A stretch of DNA of 64,000 bases. Source: Diplolepis rosae (taxonomy: Eukaryota; Arthropoda; Insecta; Hymenoptera; Diplolepididae). The position numbers and the translations under genes were made by a program. The notes beneath the pieces are model-generated. The model saw only the letters and a list, made by a program, of their open reading frames with translations. It was not told the origin of the DNA and made no database searches. The DNA is taken from contig JAPYXD010000714.1 in NCBI GenBank assembly GCA_030998225.1, positions 992,001 to 1,056,000 of the forward strand, given 5' to 3'. Shown one piece after another: positions 10,494-20,598 of the stretch. Within the stretch, counting starts at the first letter, position 1. Each line of letters starts with the position of its first letter.

Positions 10494-10936
10494 TCTCCTG
10501 CGAGCATTGTCGCGAGTCTCGGAATTAGCCGAATTGTGTGCAATGGCAAGTATTCTATTTTATGTGACTTCGGTGCGTATACGAGTTTTTATGCGTACAC
10601 TGGAATCTAAACTAGTATTGTAGTTGTTTGCGGCGCTAGTCATTACACTTTATATGTCACGACTAGTCCCGGCCATTTTGATTTCATCGATCTTGTGTAG
10701 TAGTAATGGATTTTAGTAGACGCATGCGCAGTTCAAATGTACAAGGCTTTGCCAGTAAGATGCTAACGCTGTACGAAGAAGAAGAAGAATAAGAAGGATT
10801 GAGCTTCGTTTCATGGCTATGGGCGCAGGAGCAGTTCAATTTTTACATTTCATTCCTTTCTGGCGAAATGTACTACATTGCGCTACTGCTAACTGTAGCG
10901 AAAAAACGAGTTTGCGCGCCGGTGGCACATAAAGAT
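10494..10936. mobile_element. MITE fragment, same family as 5498-6017
   Basis: The sequence from CTGCGAGCATTGTCGCGAG to GCCGGTGGCACATAAAG closely follows 5580-6017. The left part of the element is missing and its truncated end abuts the integrase zinc-finger codons, so it either inserted 5'-truncated or was joined there by a deletion. Confidence 0.75.
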
Positions 10937-11690
10937 AAATTCAGAACTTTACGAATTTTTTCCGCTGGATTTGCGATCTCAATAAAAAAATGTCTGGAGA
11001 CGTTTTTGATCACATATTTTACATAAAATACGAAAATATTTTCTTCATTAGCATATTATTAAATCTTCAATATTCGTACCGCCATATTGGGTCCGCCATT
11101 ATGAATTTTCTAACACTGTCACCGGATTTTCATATAATATGCCGAGAAACATGGGAAAATTGAATTTAATAAAGGTTCAGGAATTTTCATCAACGATAAT
11201 CTTAAAAAAACTCGGTATTACCCAAGTTCTCCAAGCGCCATATTGAATCCGCCATTAATCAGGTCATTACATATACTCGAAGAGGTCTGTACATAATTTA
11301 TTAATTAAACTTTGACAGTTTTATCAATAAAATCCCGTGTATTATCCAATTATCTTAGGAATGTCAAGAAAAATTGCGTATTCTTCCAAATTTCCATAGT
11401 TTTCCGCCATTTTGGAAAAGATAAAACATAAGGAGCTGGACCAAAAAATATTTTTCATAAACTACAACTATTTTGTCCACCTTTGTCCATAGTTTGAAAT
11501 AGATCAATATGCTTCATCCATTTGAAAAAAAAGAATAAAAAAAAATTTCAAATTTTCGGTACTTTTTTCAATAAAATCCGCCATATTGGTTTTCTAGTGC
11601 ACGATGATGTAATTTTGACTTCATAAATCGAAAGAGAAGACTCAAAAATATTATATATACAAGGTTTGGTCATGATATATTCCCTTTTTC
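10937..11690. repeat. CCGCCAT-motif repeat, period about 160 bp
   Basis: CGCCATATTG/CCGCCATT motifs recur at about 11088, 11248, 11408 and 11579, i.e. every 160-170 bp, in otherwise diverged AT-rich sequence. There is no ORF of note. It may be a degenerate satellite or the body of a non-autonomous transposon. It ends at the boundary where duplicated block B begins. Confidence 0.5.
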
Positions 11691-12189
11691 GCTTTGGCAA
11701 CAAGGGCCAAAAATGAGTTAAAAAGTCTCTGATTTTGGGCGTTAATGGGTTAAGGACAGTGTCAGTTAGGCGACGGAGGTGTTCAGCGGAATGCTCAACA
11801 CCCACAAGTGCCTACTAAAAAGCGGGGTGGAAATCCAGAAAGGGCTGGTACCCCACCCCGCCTAAAAAAAGATGGGTATCTTCCGGAGACTGCGCTCTGC
11901 GTCTCTGGGCGATACCCCAAAAAAGCTGACTAAGGGGGTGAAGAGGGATGCTCCTTCTTCCCCCGAAGATCGTCATCCCAAGACCCTAAAAAAGGTTGGG
12001 GAATGCCTGCTGGCGGAATAGGAGAAAAAGAAAAAAAAAGAGAAGAAGAAGAAAGAGGTTCCTGTGCGCTCAGCGCAGGAATCTAAAGCAAAGGGGAAGT
12101 TGCCGAGGCGCTCTCCGGCCGCCAGGTCGGGCGACGCTATCAGGGTGCCGGCGAAGGATGGAGAGACCTACGCCGATATCGTGTAAGCT

Positions 12190-12836
12190 ATGAAGGCGAA
12201 GGTAAACCCCCAAAATGCAGGAGCGGAGGTTTTCTCCACTCGGAGAACCAGGAAGGAGGAGATCCTCCCGGACCTCAAAAAGGGGGGTGACGTCTCGACC
12301 TTCGAAAAGGCGCTCGACCAGGCGGTCGGGGAGAAGGCCGAAGTTGAATCTTTGGTCTCAAAGAGGTCCCTTGAAGTTAGGGACATCGACGAGACAGCCA
12401 CAAGAGAAGAGGTTGTTGCCGCGCTGTGTATGGCGCTGGGCAAGCCAGACCTCGGGGACCAGTGCAGGCTGTACAAACGCTTTGGCGGTGTGCAGACGGC
12501 GGTGGTCTATTTAACCAAGGCGGACGCCCGGAGCTTGATCAGGCTCGGTAGGCTAAGGGTAGGGTGGGTGAACTGCCGCATCCGAGAGCATGTCGAGATT
12601 GCCTGGTGCTTCAGGTGCCAGGGATATGGCCATATATTGCGTGGCTGCACGGTTTCAGTCAGAAACGAGGCCTGCTGAGGTGTGGGGGCGCATCACACGT
12701 GGTCAGGGAGTGCAAGGCTCCCCCTCTGTGCCTGACTTGCGTTGATAGGGGCGGAAAAGATGTCGCCTATGCTTCGGGGAGCGGTTCTTGCCCAATATTC
12801 AGGGCGGAGTTCAGGAGGTTGAGGGGTGGAAAGTGA
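12190..12836 (+). pseudogene. LINE ORF1 (gag-like, CCHC zinc knuckles), frameshifted
   Basis: The readable part contains SLEVRDIDETATREEV and VGWVNCRIREH, hallmarks of R1-clade ORF1. A CCHC knuckle follows (CFRCQGYGHILRGC, ~12607-12650), then after a frameshift near 12675 a second knuckle (CGGASHVVREC) and a third Cys pair (CLTC). The N-terminal lysine-rich region upstream (12000-12180) is in the same general gene but is cut off by a stop just before 12190. The protein would bind LINE RNA and form particles. The duplicate at 29719-30365 has the same lesions, so they predate the duplication. Confidence 0.8.
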
Positions 12837-15060
12837 AGTTCCTACAGTTCAACCTCGGGAGAAGGAAGGAAGCCCAGAACCTTCTGATGCAGACTGCCAG
12901 GGAGAGGAGGGCCGATGTGTTGCTCATTAGTGAGCAACACAAATGGTCCGAAAACTCTGCTTGGTACCAGGATGCATCAAGGTGGGCTGGAATCCATGTC
13001 TGCAGCCCTGATTTGAGCATCACGGATTTCCTGGAGACCGACGCGGGGTTCGTTTGGGTGAGGGTGGCGGGGGTACGTGTGTCCAGCTGCTACTTCTCTC
13101 CCAGCGATCCTTTCGAGATCTTTGAGACCCAGATCCTCCTCCTTGAGGAAAGCGTTAAAGAGGCTAGTGGGCGGTCCCTTATTGCGGGCGACTTCAATAG
13201 TAAGTCGCCCGAGTGGAGAGAAGCCCGTCTGAAGAGGAGGGGAATCTTGGTCGGTGAGATGGTTGTCAGGAATGGCCTGATTGTATTGAATCGAAGCAGG
13301 GATTTTACGTTCAGACGAGGAGCGGGGGGTCGATTATCGACCTCACGACTTGCGCGCCCCGTCTTGCCTCAAGGATAGGCGACTGGTGCGTCCTCGATGT
13401 AATAACATTGAGCGACCATCAGTGCATTGAGTTTAGCATCCAGGAACGGAGTCACCCAGTGAAAACGGGAAGGGGCGCCAAGGTAAGGAGCCCCTCCCGG
13501 AACACAAAACGACTCAGCAAGGACAAGCTTCGTGAACACCTTGAAGAACCAGGCTCATAGATGAGCTTGGTGGGGCAAGGTCTGCTGAGTCGTTGGAGGA
13601 CACTGTGTGGGCGGCGAGGCGGAAAATGGTCGCAGGATGTGACCACTCCATTCCTCGCCGCGGGCACAGGCGTACCGGGACTCGATGTACTGGTGGAACG
13701 ACCAGTTGTCCGTCCTGCGTCGAAAATGCCTTACAGCGCGGCGGAGGTTTACCCGGTCAAAGGGTGATCCTCTGTTGCGCGAGGCATAGAAAAAAGCAAA
13801 ATCAGCTCTGATGCAAGGCATAAAGAAAAGCCGACTTCAGTGCTGGAAAGACTTGATCGGGGAAGTCGAGACGGACCCATGGGGTCGCGCCTTCAAAATA
13901 GTCACTAAGAGATTGGTGACTAGAAGGAAGACCCCGGGCCTGGATAATACCGATCGAGTCAAGTACATCGTGCGAAGCTTCTTCCCGCATGTAGAGCCGT
14001 TCGAAAGACAGGACCGAAGTTCCTGCGTGGTCCGGAGCGAAGAACTCTTCACTCTCGAAGAACTAAAGAGAGCGGGTGGAAGGCTCAAGGCAAACACAGC
14101 GCCAGGGATCGAAGGGTTGCCGAACGAGATCCTCAAAGAGATGATCGGGGTATACCCGGAGATCCTCCTAGAAGTCTTTAACTCCTGTCTTCGGGAGGGG
14201 AGATTCTTTGCAGACTGGAAGAAGCAAAGGTTAGTCCTGTCGAGGAAGGGCAACAAACCTCTAGGGGATGGCTTATCGTATAGAAACGATGGGGAAATTT
14301 CTGGAGAAATTGATCCTACAAAGATTACAGGGTCACATGGACCGCGATGTTCTCGGGGAACATAAAAGCAATTGAAAAAGAGCATTAAGTACCTGGGTGT
14401 GCAGTTGGATCGAAGGTTTAGCCTTGGCGATTACCTGCAGATCGCGACTGCCAAAGCCATCCAATGTGGGCCCGCCCTGACTCGGCTCATGCCCGACTTT
14501 GGTGGACCCAGGGAAGCTAAGAGAAGGCTGGTGGCGAGCGTGGTAAATTCTAAGCTGCTTTATGCAGCTTCGATCCGGACAAGTGCTTTTAACAACCATG
14601 CTATCCTGAACCAAATCAGAATACCGGACTTTGTAGACTAGCGCTGCGCTGGTCCTGGCGAGCGTCCCACCAATAGATTTATTGGCGGTGGAAAGGAAAG
14701 AGACCTTTCAGCTCCGTAAGGAGCTCAGCTGCTTAACAAACCTGCAGGAAATCGCTCGTGCGAAGGAGGGCATCTGCAAGGATGGAAGGCGCAGACTCGT
14801 CGAAAAATGGCAGACGAGATGGCATGGTGACCAATCCGGGAGATGGACACACCGTCTGATCCCGGAGCTCGCCACCTGGCTGGATAGAAAGCACGATCAA
14901 GTCGGCTTTTAACTGGCGCAAGCGCTTTCAGGCCATGGTTGCTTTAATGCGTACCTGAAGCGCTTCAAGAAAAGAGGCGATGAGTCGTTTCGCTACTGCG
15001 GTTCCCTTGTGGAAAATGCAGAGCACACACTCTTTTTCTGTGCCAGGTGGGGCTCTCATG
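12788..15060 (+). pseudogene. LINE ORF2: endonuclease, broken reverse transcriptase, C-terminal CCHC
   Basis: Endonuclease motifs are seen in order: FLQFNLGR, LLISEQH (catalytic Glu), AGDFNSKSPEW, and after a frameshift at ~13330-13380, TLSDHQCIEFSI (SDH motif). An RT finger segment follows with TAPGIEGLPNEIL (~14097-14135). The frame then jumps near 14280-14372 to a thumb segment (KYLGVQLDRRFSLGDYL), so the palm with the catalytic YADD box is absent. A CCHC-like end (YCGSLVENAEHTLFFC) lies at ~14996-15045. Downstream to 15400 is GC-rich 3' sequence without motifs. It is non-functional. Confidence 0.82.
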
Positions 15061-15540
15061 CTCCAGTCTTAACAGATATGGATGCTTATCGAGTCATTCG
15101 TCACTCTGGTGATGAAGACGATGGAGCTTGATGGGCGTGCAGAGCGCGGAAACAACGGGGGCCAGTAGGAATTGCATTGGGGCCTACACTCGCGGTCCTG
15201 CGTCTTGGGCGGACTTGGTTGTCCGCGTCGACCGGGGGAGGAATCATCTTATTCCTCCCCTGGTTGGCGCGGCTAGCCGGCCTGCCTAACGGGCGTGTGC
15301 CCGCCGATGGGAGTCCTGAGCGAACGGACGACGGAACTGTCGTACGCGACTTTTTGCTGGAACCAACTGCCCGCGAAGTTTAAAGCCGAAAGGCAGTTCT
15401 GCGGGCGGTGTATTGGTTGGTGAGAGGGTTTTTTTTTGTTTTAACAGGTATGCCTAGAACCGTCCTAGGAGAGTCCTGTGCAACGTCTATAAAAGATTTC
15501 AGCATTTTTCCTCCTCAACAAACAAAAAAACAAAAAAAAT

Positions 15541-16050
15541 AAGTTTATAACATTCCCTGTAGAGGTTGCACAGCTTCCTACACAGACACAGCCAAACGTC
15601 CACTTAAAACCAGAATTACCGAACAAAAAAAAGATGTTTTTAACCCCTCGGATAAGCGGACTGCATTAACCAAATACTCCTGGATCCAAGACCATAAATT
15701 CGATTTTATTAATGTAAACATAGTTAACAGATCTGGCAACTACAAAAACGCATGTTATTAGAAATGACTCACATTGACAGTAACCCCCATGCTGTGAATC
15801 GAAGAACAGATACAGACAACCTATCCGTTGTTTACCTCCCCCGCTTAAAAAATTAACTTCAACCCCCTTGCAATTGCGTTTTCTAAAAAATGCAAAAATA
15901 CACGTTTTGGTCTACCATAATATCTTTTTATACAATAACACTTTTTATGACCTGTTTCAAAATTTCATAGCCCTCTTTTTTCACAGCATCCTGGTCATAT
16001 GGTGGACATAATTACACTCTTTTTCTCCTTTTCATTTAATTAAAATTCAT
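15541..16050 (+). pseudogene. Penelope-like element 3' fragment with GIY-YIG endonuclease remnant
   Basis: Plus-strand codons give CRGC...SYTDTAKRPLKTRITE, the GIY-YIG C-terminal domain of Penelope-like elements with the catalytic Arg (KTR). KYSWIQDHKFDFINV follows. A frameshift near 15755 is followed by QKRMLLEMTHIDSN, which contains the expected Glu, and a stop after YLPRLKN. The YIG triad itself is altered (YTD). The 3' end runs into ATTCATTC-type short repeats (about 16045-16068), common at the ends of such elements. Everything upstream, including the RT, is missing. Duplicate at 32361-32870. Confidence 0.75.
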
Positions 16051-16062
16051 TCATTCATTTAT

Positions 16063-16659
16063 TCATTTAAAATTATTGTAATTGTTTCTTGTAAAATTAT
16101 TATTATCACTTCTTTGACCATTGAAATTACTATATCTTTGTTGGTTAGGATACAACAAATTTTGATGTTTATTATTAAGAACTGCATCTTGAGCTTTTCT
16201 TAAATGAAAACATTTTTCAGTTGTGTGATCTGATTTTTTACAAATTAAACGAATAGTTTTGTTTTCAAGTGCTACTTTGAATCGGGTGGTTTTATTATTC
16301 TTATTATTAGTTGGTTCTTCACTTTTTAAATATTCCATATTTTTATTTCTTCGTAATGCGGAATTTGAAGCTAATCTTCGTTCTATACCTTTACTATCGT
16401 TAATGACTTTCCTAAAAGTATCCTTTTCTTGTACACGAATTTCTAACTCAGGACGCAAACCGCGTATAAAACATTGAATTACGTCTCTTTCTAAATTTTG
16501 TTTAAAAGCATTATCTGTCAAGTTCTATCATATATATATCTATTAAGTCTGTGAGCATCTTCTATTCTATCAGCAATTTCTTTAATTCTAGCAGCATAGG
16601 AAAGGACATTTTCTCTTCCCCACATAAATGTATTACCTAATTCTCCCTGCAACTGATAT
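16063..16659 (-). pseudogene. gag: Gypsy gag, 3' part (capsid end and zinc knuckle)
   Basis: Reading down from 16659: QLQGELGNTFMWGRENVLSY and IKEIADRIEDAHR, typical of arthropod gypsy Gag capsid, then after a frame change near 16521 a long frame to 16063. That frame includes a knuckle-like CKKSDHTTEKC (CX4HX4C, where the first Cys of CCHC reads Arg) and an Asn-rich tail. The 5' part of the gene is separated by the 1.9 kb insertion at 16664-18604 and resumes at 18609. No pol gene follows, because the Penelope fragment abuts. Duplicate at 32883-33479. Confidence 0.78.
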
Positions 16660-17029
16660 ACGCTGTTACGTCCGAAAACGCAGCATGCAAAAATATTATT
16701 CCAATAGTTTCAGGTCAACGCCTACGCGCTATAACCTAGGAATCCAGAACTTGATGATGTGATGCGCGAAACCTATAGACCGAAATTGAAGCCGCTGATG
16801 TAAAACAGAGAAAACCTAAAACAATTTTTCATGAAACTTACGTTAGGATTACCTCCCTAAAATCGCTCACAAGAATGCATACATTCGCCAATTCAAGACA
16901 ACCTAAGGCACCACATTGAAAGGTGGTATGTGAACGTACTGAAAGCTGACTTGGTTGACTCGCAACGCTAGAGTCGATTGTTGAATAAAAATTAACCGTT
17001 AAAATAACCAACCTTAATGAACAAATTGA

Positions 17030-17400
17030 TTAAACGATTCGAACCTACACCAAACTGATGGATGTTGAGGGTTTGGTTCAAATAAACGTTTCAGATGAGA
17101 TAGATCGAAATTTTTAAATAAACAATTAAAATTAACAATTTAAATAATTCATTTGAATAAACAATTTTAAAGATTCGAACCTACACCAAACTGATGGATG
17201 TTGAGCGTTTGGTTCAAATAAATGTTTAGAATAAGTTAGATCAAAATTTTCAATAAAGAATTATATTTGACAACCTCAATAATATATGTGGATAAACAAT
17301 TTGATTAAACGATTCGAACCTACACCAAACTGATAGATGTTGAGCGTTTGGTTCGAAAAAACGTTTAAAAAAGGCTGGATCGCAACAGAACAATTTAAAT
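17030..17400. repeat. Three tandem repeats of about 136 bp
   Basis: The core GATTCGAACCTACACCAAAC followed by TGATGGATGTTGAG(C/G)GTTTGGTTC occurs at about 17036, 17172 and 17309. The cores are nearly identical and the spacers between them (AT-rich, ~75 bp) are diverged, which suggests selection on the core or recent core conversion. It lies within the LTR-like insertion, where such arrays can act as enhancer blocks (inference). Duplicate at about 33850-34220. Confidence 0.85.
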
Positions 17401-18344
17401 CGTTTTTAAAAATGAAAAATTGGAAAATTCGTTCAGATTCACAGTTTGTATCAGTAGTATAAACTTGAAATTATATTTTGAATAAACATTGAATTTGAGT
17501 ATTTAAAATTCGAAGTTGGGTTGTGATAGCTGTAAAATTATAAGAGAAAAATTTTACTCACTTATGAAAATTTATTATTGTTGCAGAGAAGAAATATATC
17601 ACTTGCTTATGGTACAAAAGTTTACAGTATTGAAACTAGTCTTGTTTTGAAAATTTAAAATTTCGTTCAAGTAGTTTGGGGCTAGTTCTGGTAAGAACTG
17701 AACTCCCAGATCTTGACTGACTCTCGTATTTTTTACGTGGTATATATATATGATTTAGTCCCTATAAGGGCCGTGTGTAAGACGAAGAGAGCAAGAGGAT
17801 AAATGATACTTATACCGCGTGTCCTGTTATTCTCTTAGTCATTTACAGTTCTATTAGGCTACTTTTATTCGTGCATGATTTGCTGATGCTAAATACATTA
17901 ATTTGTGCAATATGTAGTATTTGTAAGTATACAATTTTCTATTTTGTTCTTATTTTCGCAATAAGTATGGTATTTTTATTTTAAACAAGTAAATCACTGT
18001 CCATCTGTTTATTAATTACCGTACTTGTCCGTTACTATGCATGTAAATGCACGTGTATATTAATATACATGTGCCTATACATGTATATTATATGCTTAGG
18101 TTTATTTGGTGATCGCACATTTCGCATTTTAACATAAGTCTGGAATTTGAAAGTTTGATCTTTGTAAACATGATATTTACCTTTAAATAATTTCGAACGT
18201 AAATAGATTCTGGACTCATCGAATATAGAAATCTTACGGAATAGCACTTACAGTGTCCGTTGAGCTTGTCTTAACTATGCAGTTTAATGAATCGAAAATC
18301 TGATATTTCGTGTTTTTAAAAGGTTTTCCCTTTATATACTGGGT

Positions 18345-18506
18345 CGGTGATCTCAGAACGTGGGAGCTGGCGGCCCCCACCATAGATGCCTCGAGCTCAT
18401 TGTCTCTTCCTCATTCAACCAATCTAGTGCAGTCGAGCGAAGAAGAAGCCATCAGCTGGTGGGGTCTATGGTGGGGGCCGCCAGCTCCCACGTTTTGGGA
18501 TCACTG
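18345..18506. mobile_element. hAT-type MITE, 162 bp
   Basis: Terminal inverted repeats of about 42 bp start CGGTGATCTCAGAACGTGGG on the left and CAGTGATCCCAAAACGTGGG on the right (reverse complement). The 8-bp flanks TACTGGGT and TACTCGGT are a target duplication with one mismatch, the hAT signature. The 68-codon ORF across it is produced by the inverted repeats. Duplicate at 35165-35326. Confidence 0.82.
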
Positions 18507-18608
18507 TACTCGGTAGTAAAAAATTCTTATATCTGATGCGTTGTTTTTACATACAGAAATTATTTTTAATCCTTAACTATATCTAATACGTACTGGAAGT
18601 AACAACGG

Positions 18609-19232
18609 TTTTCGCAGGAGCATATGCTCTTTTCAATTTTTCTATTAATTCCTCTACTGTTGCATACGTTGACCCAAAAATACATTTATGTGCCTCCGGC
18701 ATGTAAACTAGTTTTTTCGCTACAGTTAAGAGTTGTTGTTACTAATTATAGAGTCGCGTGCCAATGACGTTTTCAATTTCTCTTTGAAAGTTTCATTCTC
18801 TATTGTTACTACTGTTGAGCTTAGCAAATTAGATCCGTCAAAATAAGATAATTCGTTCGTTAAAGTTTGATCTTGATCACTAGATCCTATCACAATGCTT
18901 AAATCTGGACAGAAACTTGAATGAAACCCGCTAGTTTTACTAGAATTTTCACTTGATATGCTTCGATTATTAATTAGTCTTGTCAAAACGTGAATCGTCT
19001 AGCTGAAGAGTGTCATCTAATTCTTGTTTAGCAGGAAAAGGGTTTGAAATATCTGTATTTATTATCGACTAAATTTCCTTTGATTTTACCTGATCTTTTT
19101 AGTTTCAAGGAATATAATTGATTCTGATCCACAATTTTTGCGAGTTGATTGCCTTGTTTGGCGTTTGGCTTTACTACGCGTAATAACTTTTTGGGCGGAT
19201 TCTACACAGGTATTTGAATTTGACATTGAGTC
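18609..19232 (-). pseudogene. gag: Gypsy gag, 5' part, degenerate
   Basis: Just before the LTR-like insertion the minus strand reads FGSTYATVEELIEKLKRAYA (18610-18680), a Gag capsid segment that continues into the piece at 16659. A MITE terminus at 18686-18740 interrupts it. Upstream, an 86-codon Ser/Asn-rich frame (18986-18726) and a basic stretch starting near 19232 (VITRSKAKRQTRQSTRK) probably belong to the same gene's N-terminal region, but I cannot prove this. Several frame breaks are present. Duplicate about 35429-36052. Confidence 0.5.
18686..18740. mobile_element. MITE terminus, family of 5498-6017
   Basis: TGTGCCTCCGGCATGTAAAC followed by TAGTTTTTTCGCTACAGTTA matches the terminal ~45 bp of the MITE at 5498-6017. 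The body is not recognisable, so this is either a short remnant or the end of a diverged relative. It breaks the gag reading frame. Confidence 0.55.
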
Positions 19233-19744
19233 ATTATAAATTTACAGTTTCTTTTTATTGAGCGTTATCTTAGATTATTTATTGTTAATTATCAATTGTC
19301 TATAACAATTTGAAAAACTACATGTAAAATTTTGTTTGTAAATAAAGTGAAATTAGTATAAGTATAACTTTAATTTATAACAATTCATAAAATAATAATA
19401 ATAATTTTAAAATATGATTTAATTATTTTTATTTGTTTATAAAAATAAATAAAATTTGTACTTTTTTATTAGGAAATAAAATAGTAAAATGAAAATATAA
19501 TTCTATAAAATATTCAAATAAATAAATAATCGCTTAATTTTTTTGCAGAATTATAGTGTTAAATAATACATTTCTTAAAATTATAACAATATATATATTT
19601 TTGTACCAACTGCGTGTGCATTTTTGTAAATTATAATGATCTATTTTATTAATTTGTTGAATAATAAATTGTTTTTTTAATAAATAAAATTGTTCATAAC
19701 AAGAATCAGATAAGATTCGAGCTATGCACAATTTATTTTTTCTC
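19233..19744. other. AT-rich stretch upstream of gag, no gene
   Basis: Very AT-rich sequence with many AATAA-type runs. A 65-codon minus-strand frame (19731-19534) has no recognisable domain and I do not call it a gene. It probably belongs to the 5' untranslated part of the gag-bearing element. Confidence 0.4.
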
Positions 19745-20115
19745 TAGATTGGACAAGTTAGGCTCAAGCTCAGATCCTTGGACAATCTTTGCAAAATAAA
19801 TATATTTACCTTACCCAAATGATCGTAATCAATGGTGACCGTTCAACGCACCCAAAAAGGACTTATACTCTCGTGTGCTGTTTTTTAAGTTTGTTTTAAA
19901 CTTACTTTCCAACTTAGCTAACAAATTTAAATCATTCTCAAATAAAATAGGTTGTTTTAATCACTCAGGTTAGCCTCGAGGTGAGATCCCTGCGTGATTT
20001 TTCAAAACTTATTTTATTTTTTACAATTTATAAAAATTATAAAATTTAAAAGAAATGATTTGTTTATTAAATAATCAAGGTTACCCTGAAGGTCGAATAC
20101 CTTCGTGATCTAACA
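19745..20115. repeat. Three diverged hairpin motifs of about 37 nt
   Basis: Similar stem-loops lie at about 19749-19786, 19960-19996 and 20073-20108. Example: ATCACTCAGG ... CCTGCGTGAT forms a 10-bp stem with one mismatch. The loops share TTAGSCTCRAGSTSAGATC-like sequence. Stems differ between copies but remain complementary, i.e. pairing is kept while bases change. They are followed by (C/A)TTATTTTATT-type AT runs. They lie upstream of gag, so they may be leader or LTR RNA structures. Duplicate at about 36565-36927. Confidence 0.6.
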
Positions 20116-20189
20116 AATCTATTTTATTGAAATTATAAGTTTACAAGTTCTAATAATCAATTATAAAAAAAAATCAATCTAAATGTGAG

Positions 20190-20213
20190 AGGGGGGAGAG
20201 GGGGGGGGGGGGT
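20190..20213. repeat. G-rich homopolymer tract
   Basis: A GAGAGGGGGGAGAGGGGGGG...-type run. Its length and one base differ between the two duplication copies (36998-37031), as expected for a slippage-prone tract or for assembly uncertainty. Confidence 0.8.
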
Positions 20214-20264
20214 ATGTACCTTGTGAGTTCTTTAAGTTCCCTTAAGCAATCCTCACAGATGTGA

Positions 20265-20335
20265 CTGAGATTCGATTCCCACAGGTGTGACTGCGATGTA
20301 GTAAATATCCCACAGGTGTGTCAAGGACACAACAA
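20265..20335. repeat. Three short CAGRTGTGACTG-like repeats
   Basis: CACAGATGTGACTGAGAT, CACAGGTGTGACTGCGAT and CACAGGTGTGTCAAGGA occur in a row with 24-36 nt spacing, between the hairpins and the Tc1 terminus. Function unknown. Present again at about 37073-37145. Confidence 0.5.
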
Positions 20336-20598
20336 CTATCCTTCCTGACACTGAGCCTAAGATCCTTTCAAAGATTGTAAGAACAGACCACGGTAAATTT
20401 ATATCTCGAGTCCTAACAACTGGTGAACGGCACCGTACAATTACTTCACGCTGGGAATCCTTTTTAAAGTTTTCGAAAATGCCACACTTAAATTCTGCTC
20501 ACAAGACTAGCTTTACCCTTGGCGCCGTGTCCTTTTTATATTACATTTCACGGTGACGCCGCGCATTGCGTAGTATCACGCTGTATGTGATGTAGTTA

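Larger units (their letters stand above)
11750..15535 (+). mobile_element. R1-clade non-LTR retrotransposon (LINE), copy 1
   Basis: A GC-rich island in an AT-rich window, with two ORFs in R1-clade order: ORF1 with zinc knuckles, then ORF2 with an apurinic-type endonuclease, reverse transcriptase and a C-terminal CCHC. An A-rich segment (AACAAACAAAAAAACAAAAAAAAT, about 15517-15541) ends it. The RT palm is deleted and there are several stops and frameshifts, so it is inactive. Target specificity cannot be judged, since no rDNA flank is present. The start is approximate and set by the onset of GC-rich sequence. Confidence 0.85.
16664..18604 (-). mobile_element. 1.94 kb LTR-like insertion splitting gag
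   Basis: On the minus strand the insert begins TGTTACTTCCAG and ends GGACGTAACA, so it has TGTTAC/GTAACA ends, and is flanked by ACGC on the left and ACGG on the right (plus strand), a 4-bp target duplication with one mismatch. Removing it plus one duplicate brings the two gag pieces back into frame, which supports exact boundaries. It has no coding capacity, so it is most likely a solo LTR of an unidentified element, enlarged by tandem repeats (17030-17400) and a hAT MITE (18345-18506). Duplicate at 33484-35424. Confidence 0.7.

Noticed and set aside
13452..13821. Several antisense and alternate-frame ORFs in the LINE
   Set aside because: They are shadows in the GC-rich LINE. The plus-strand endonuclease/RT motifs explain the region.
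18310..18516. 68-codon ORF across a GC-rich stretch
   Set aside because: It is made by the inverted repeats of the hAT MITE.
16664..18604. CRISPR-like array from the regularly spaced 136-bp repeats
   Set aside because: Only three units, long AT-rich similar spacers and a eukaryotic transposon context. It is an ordinary tandem repeat.
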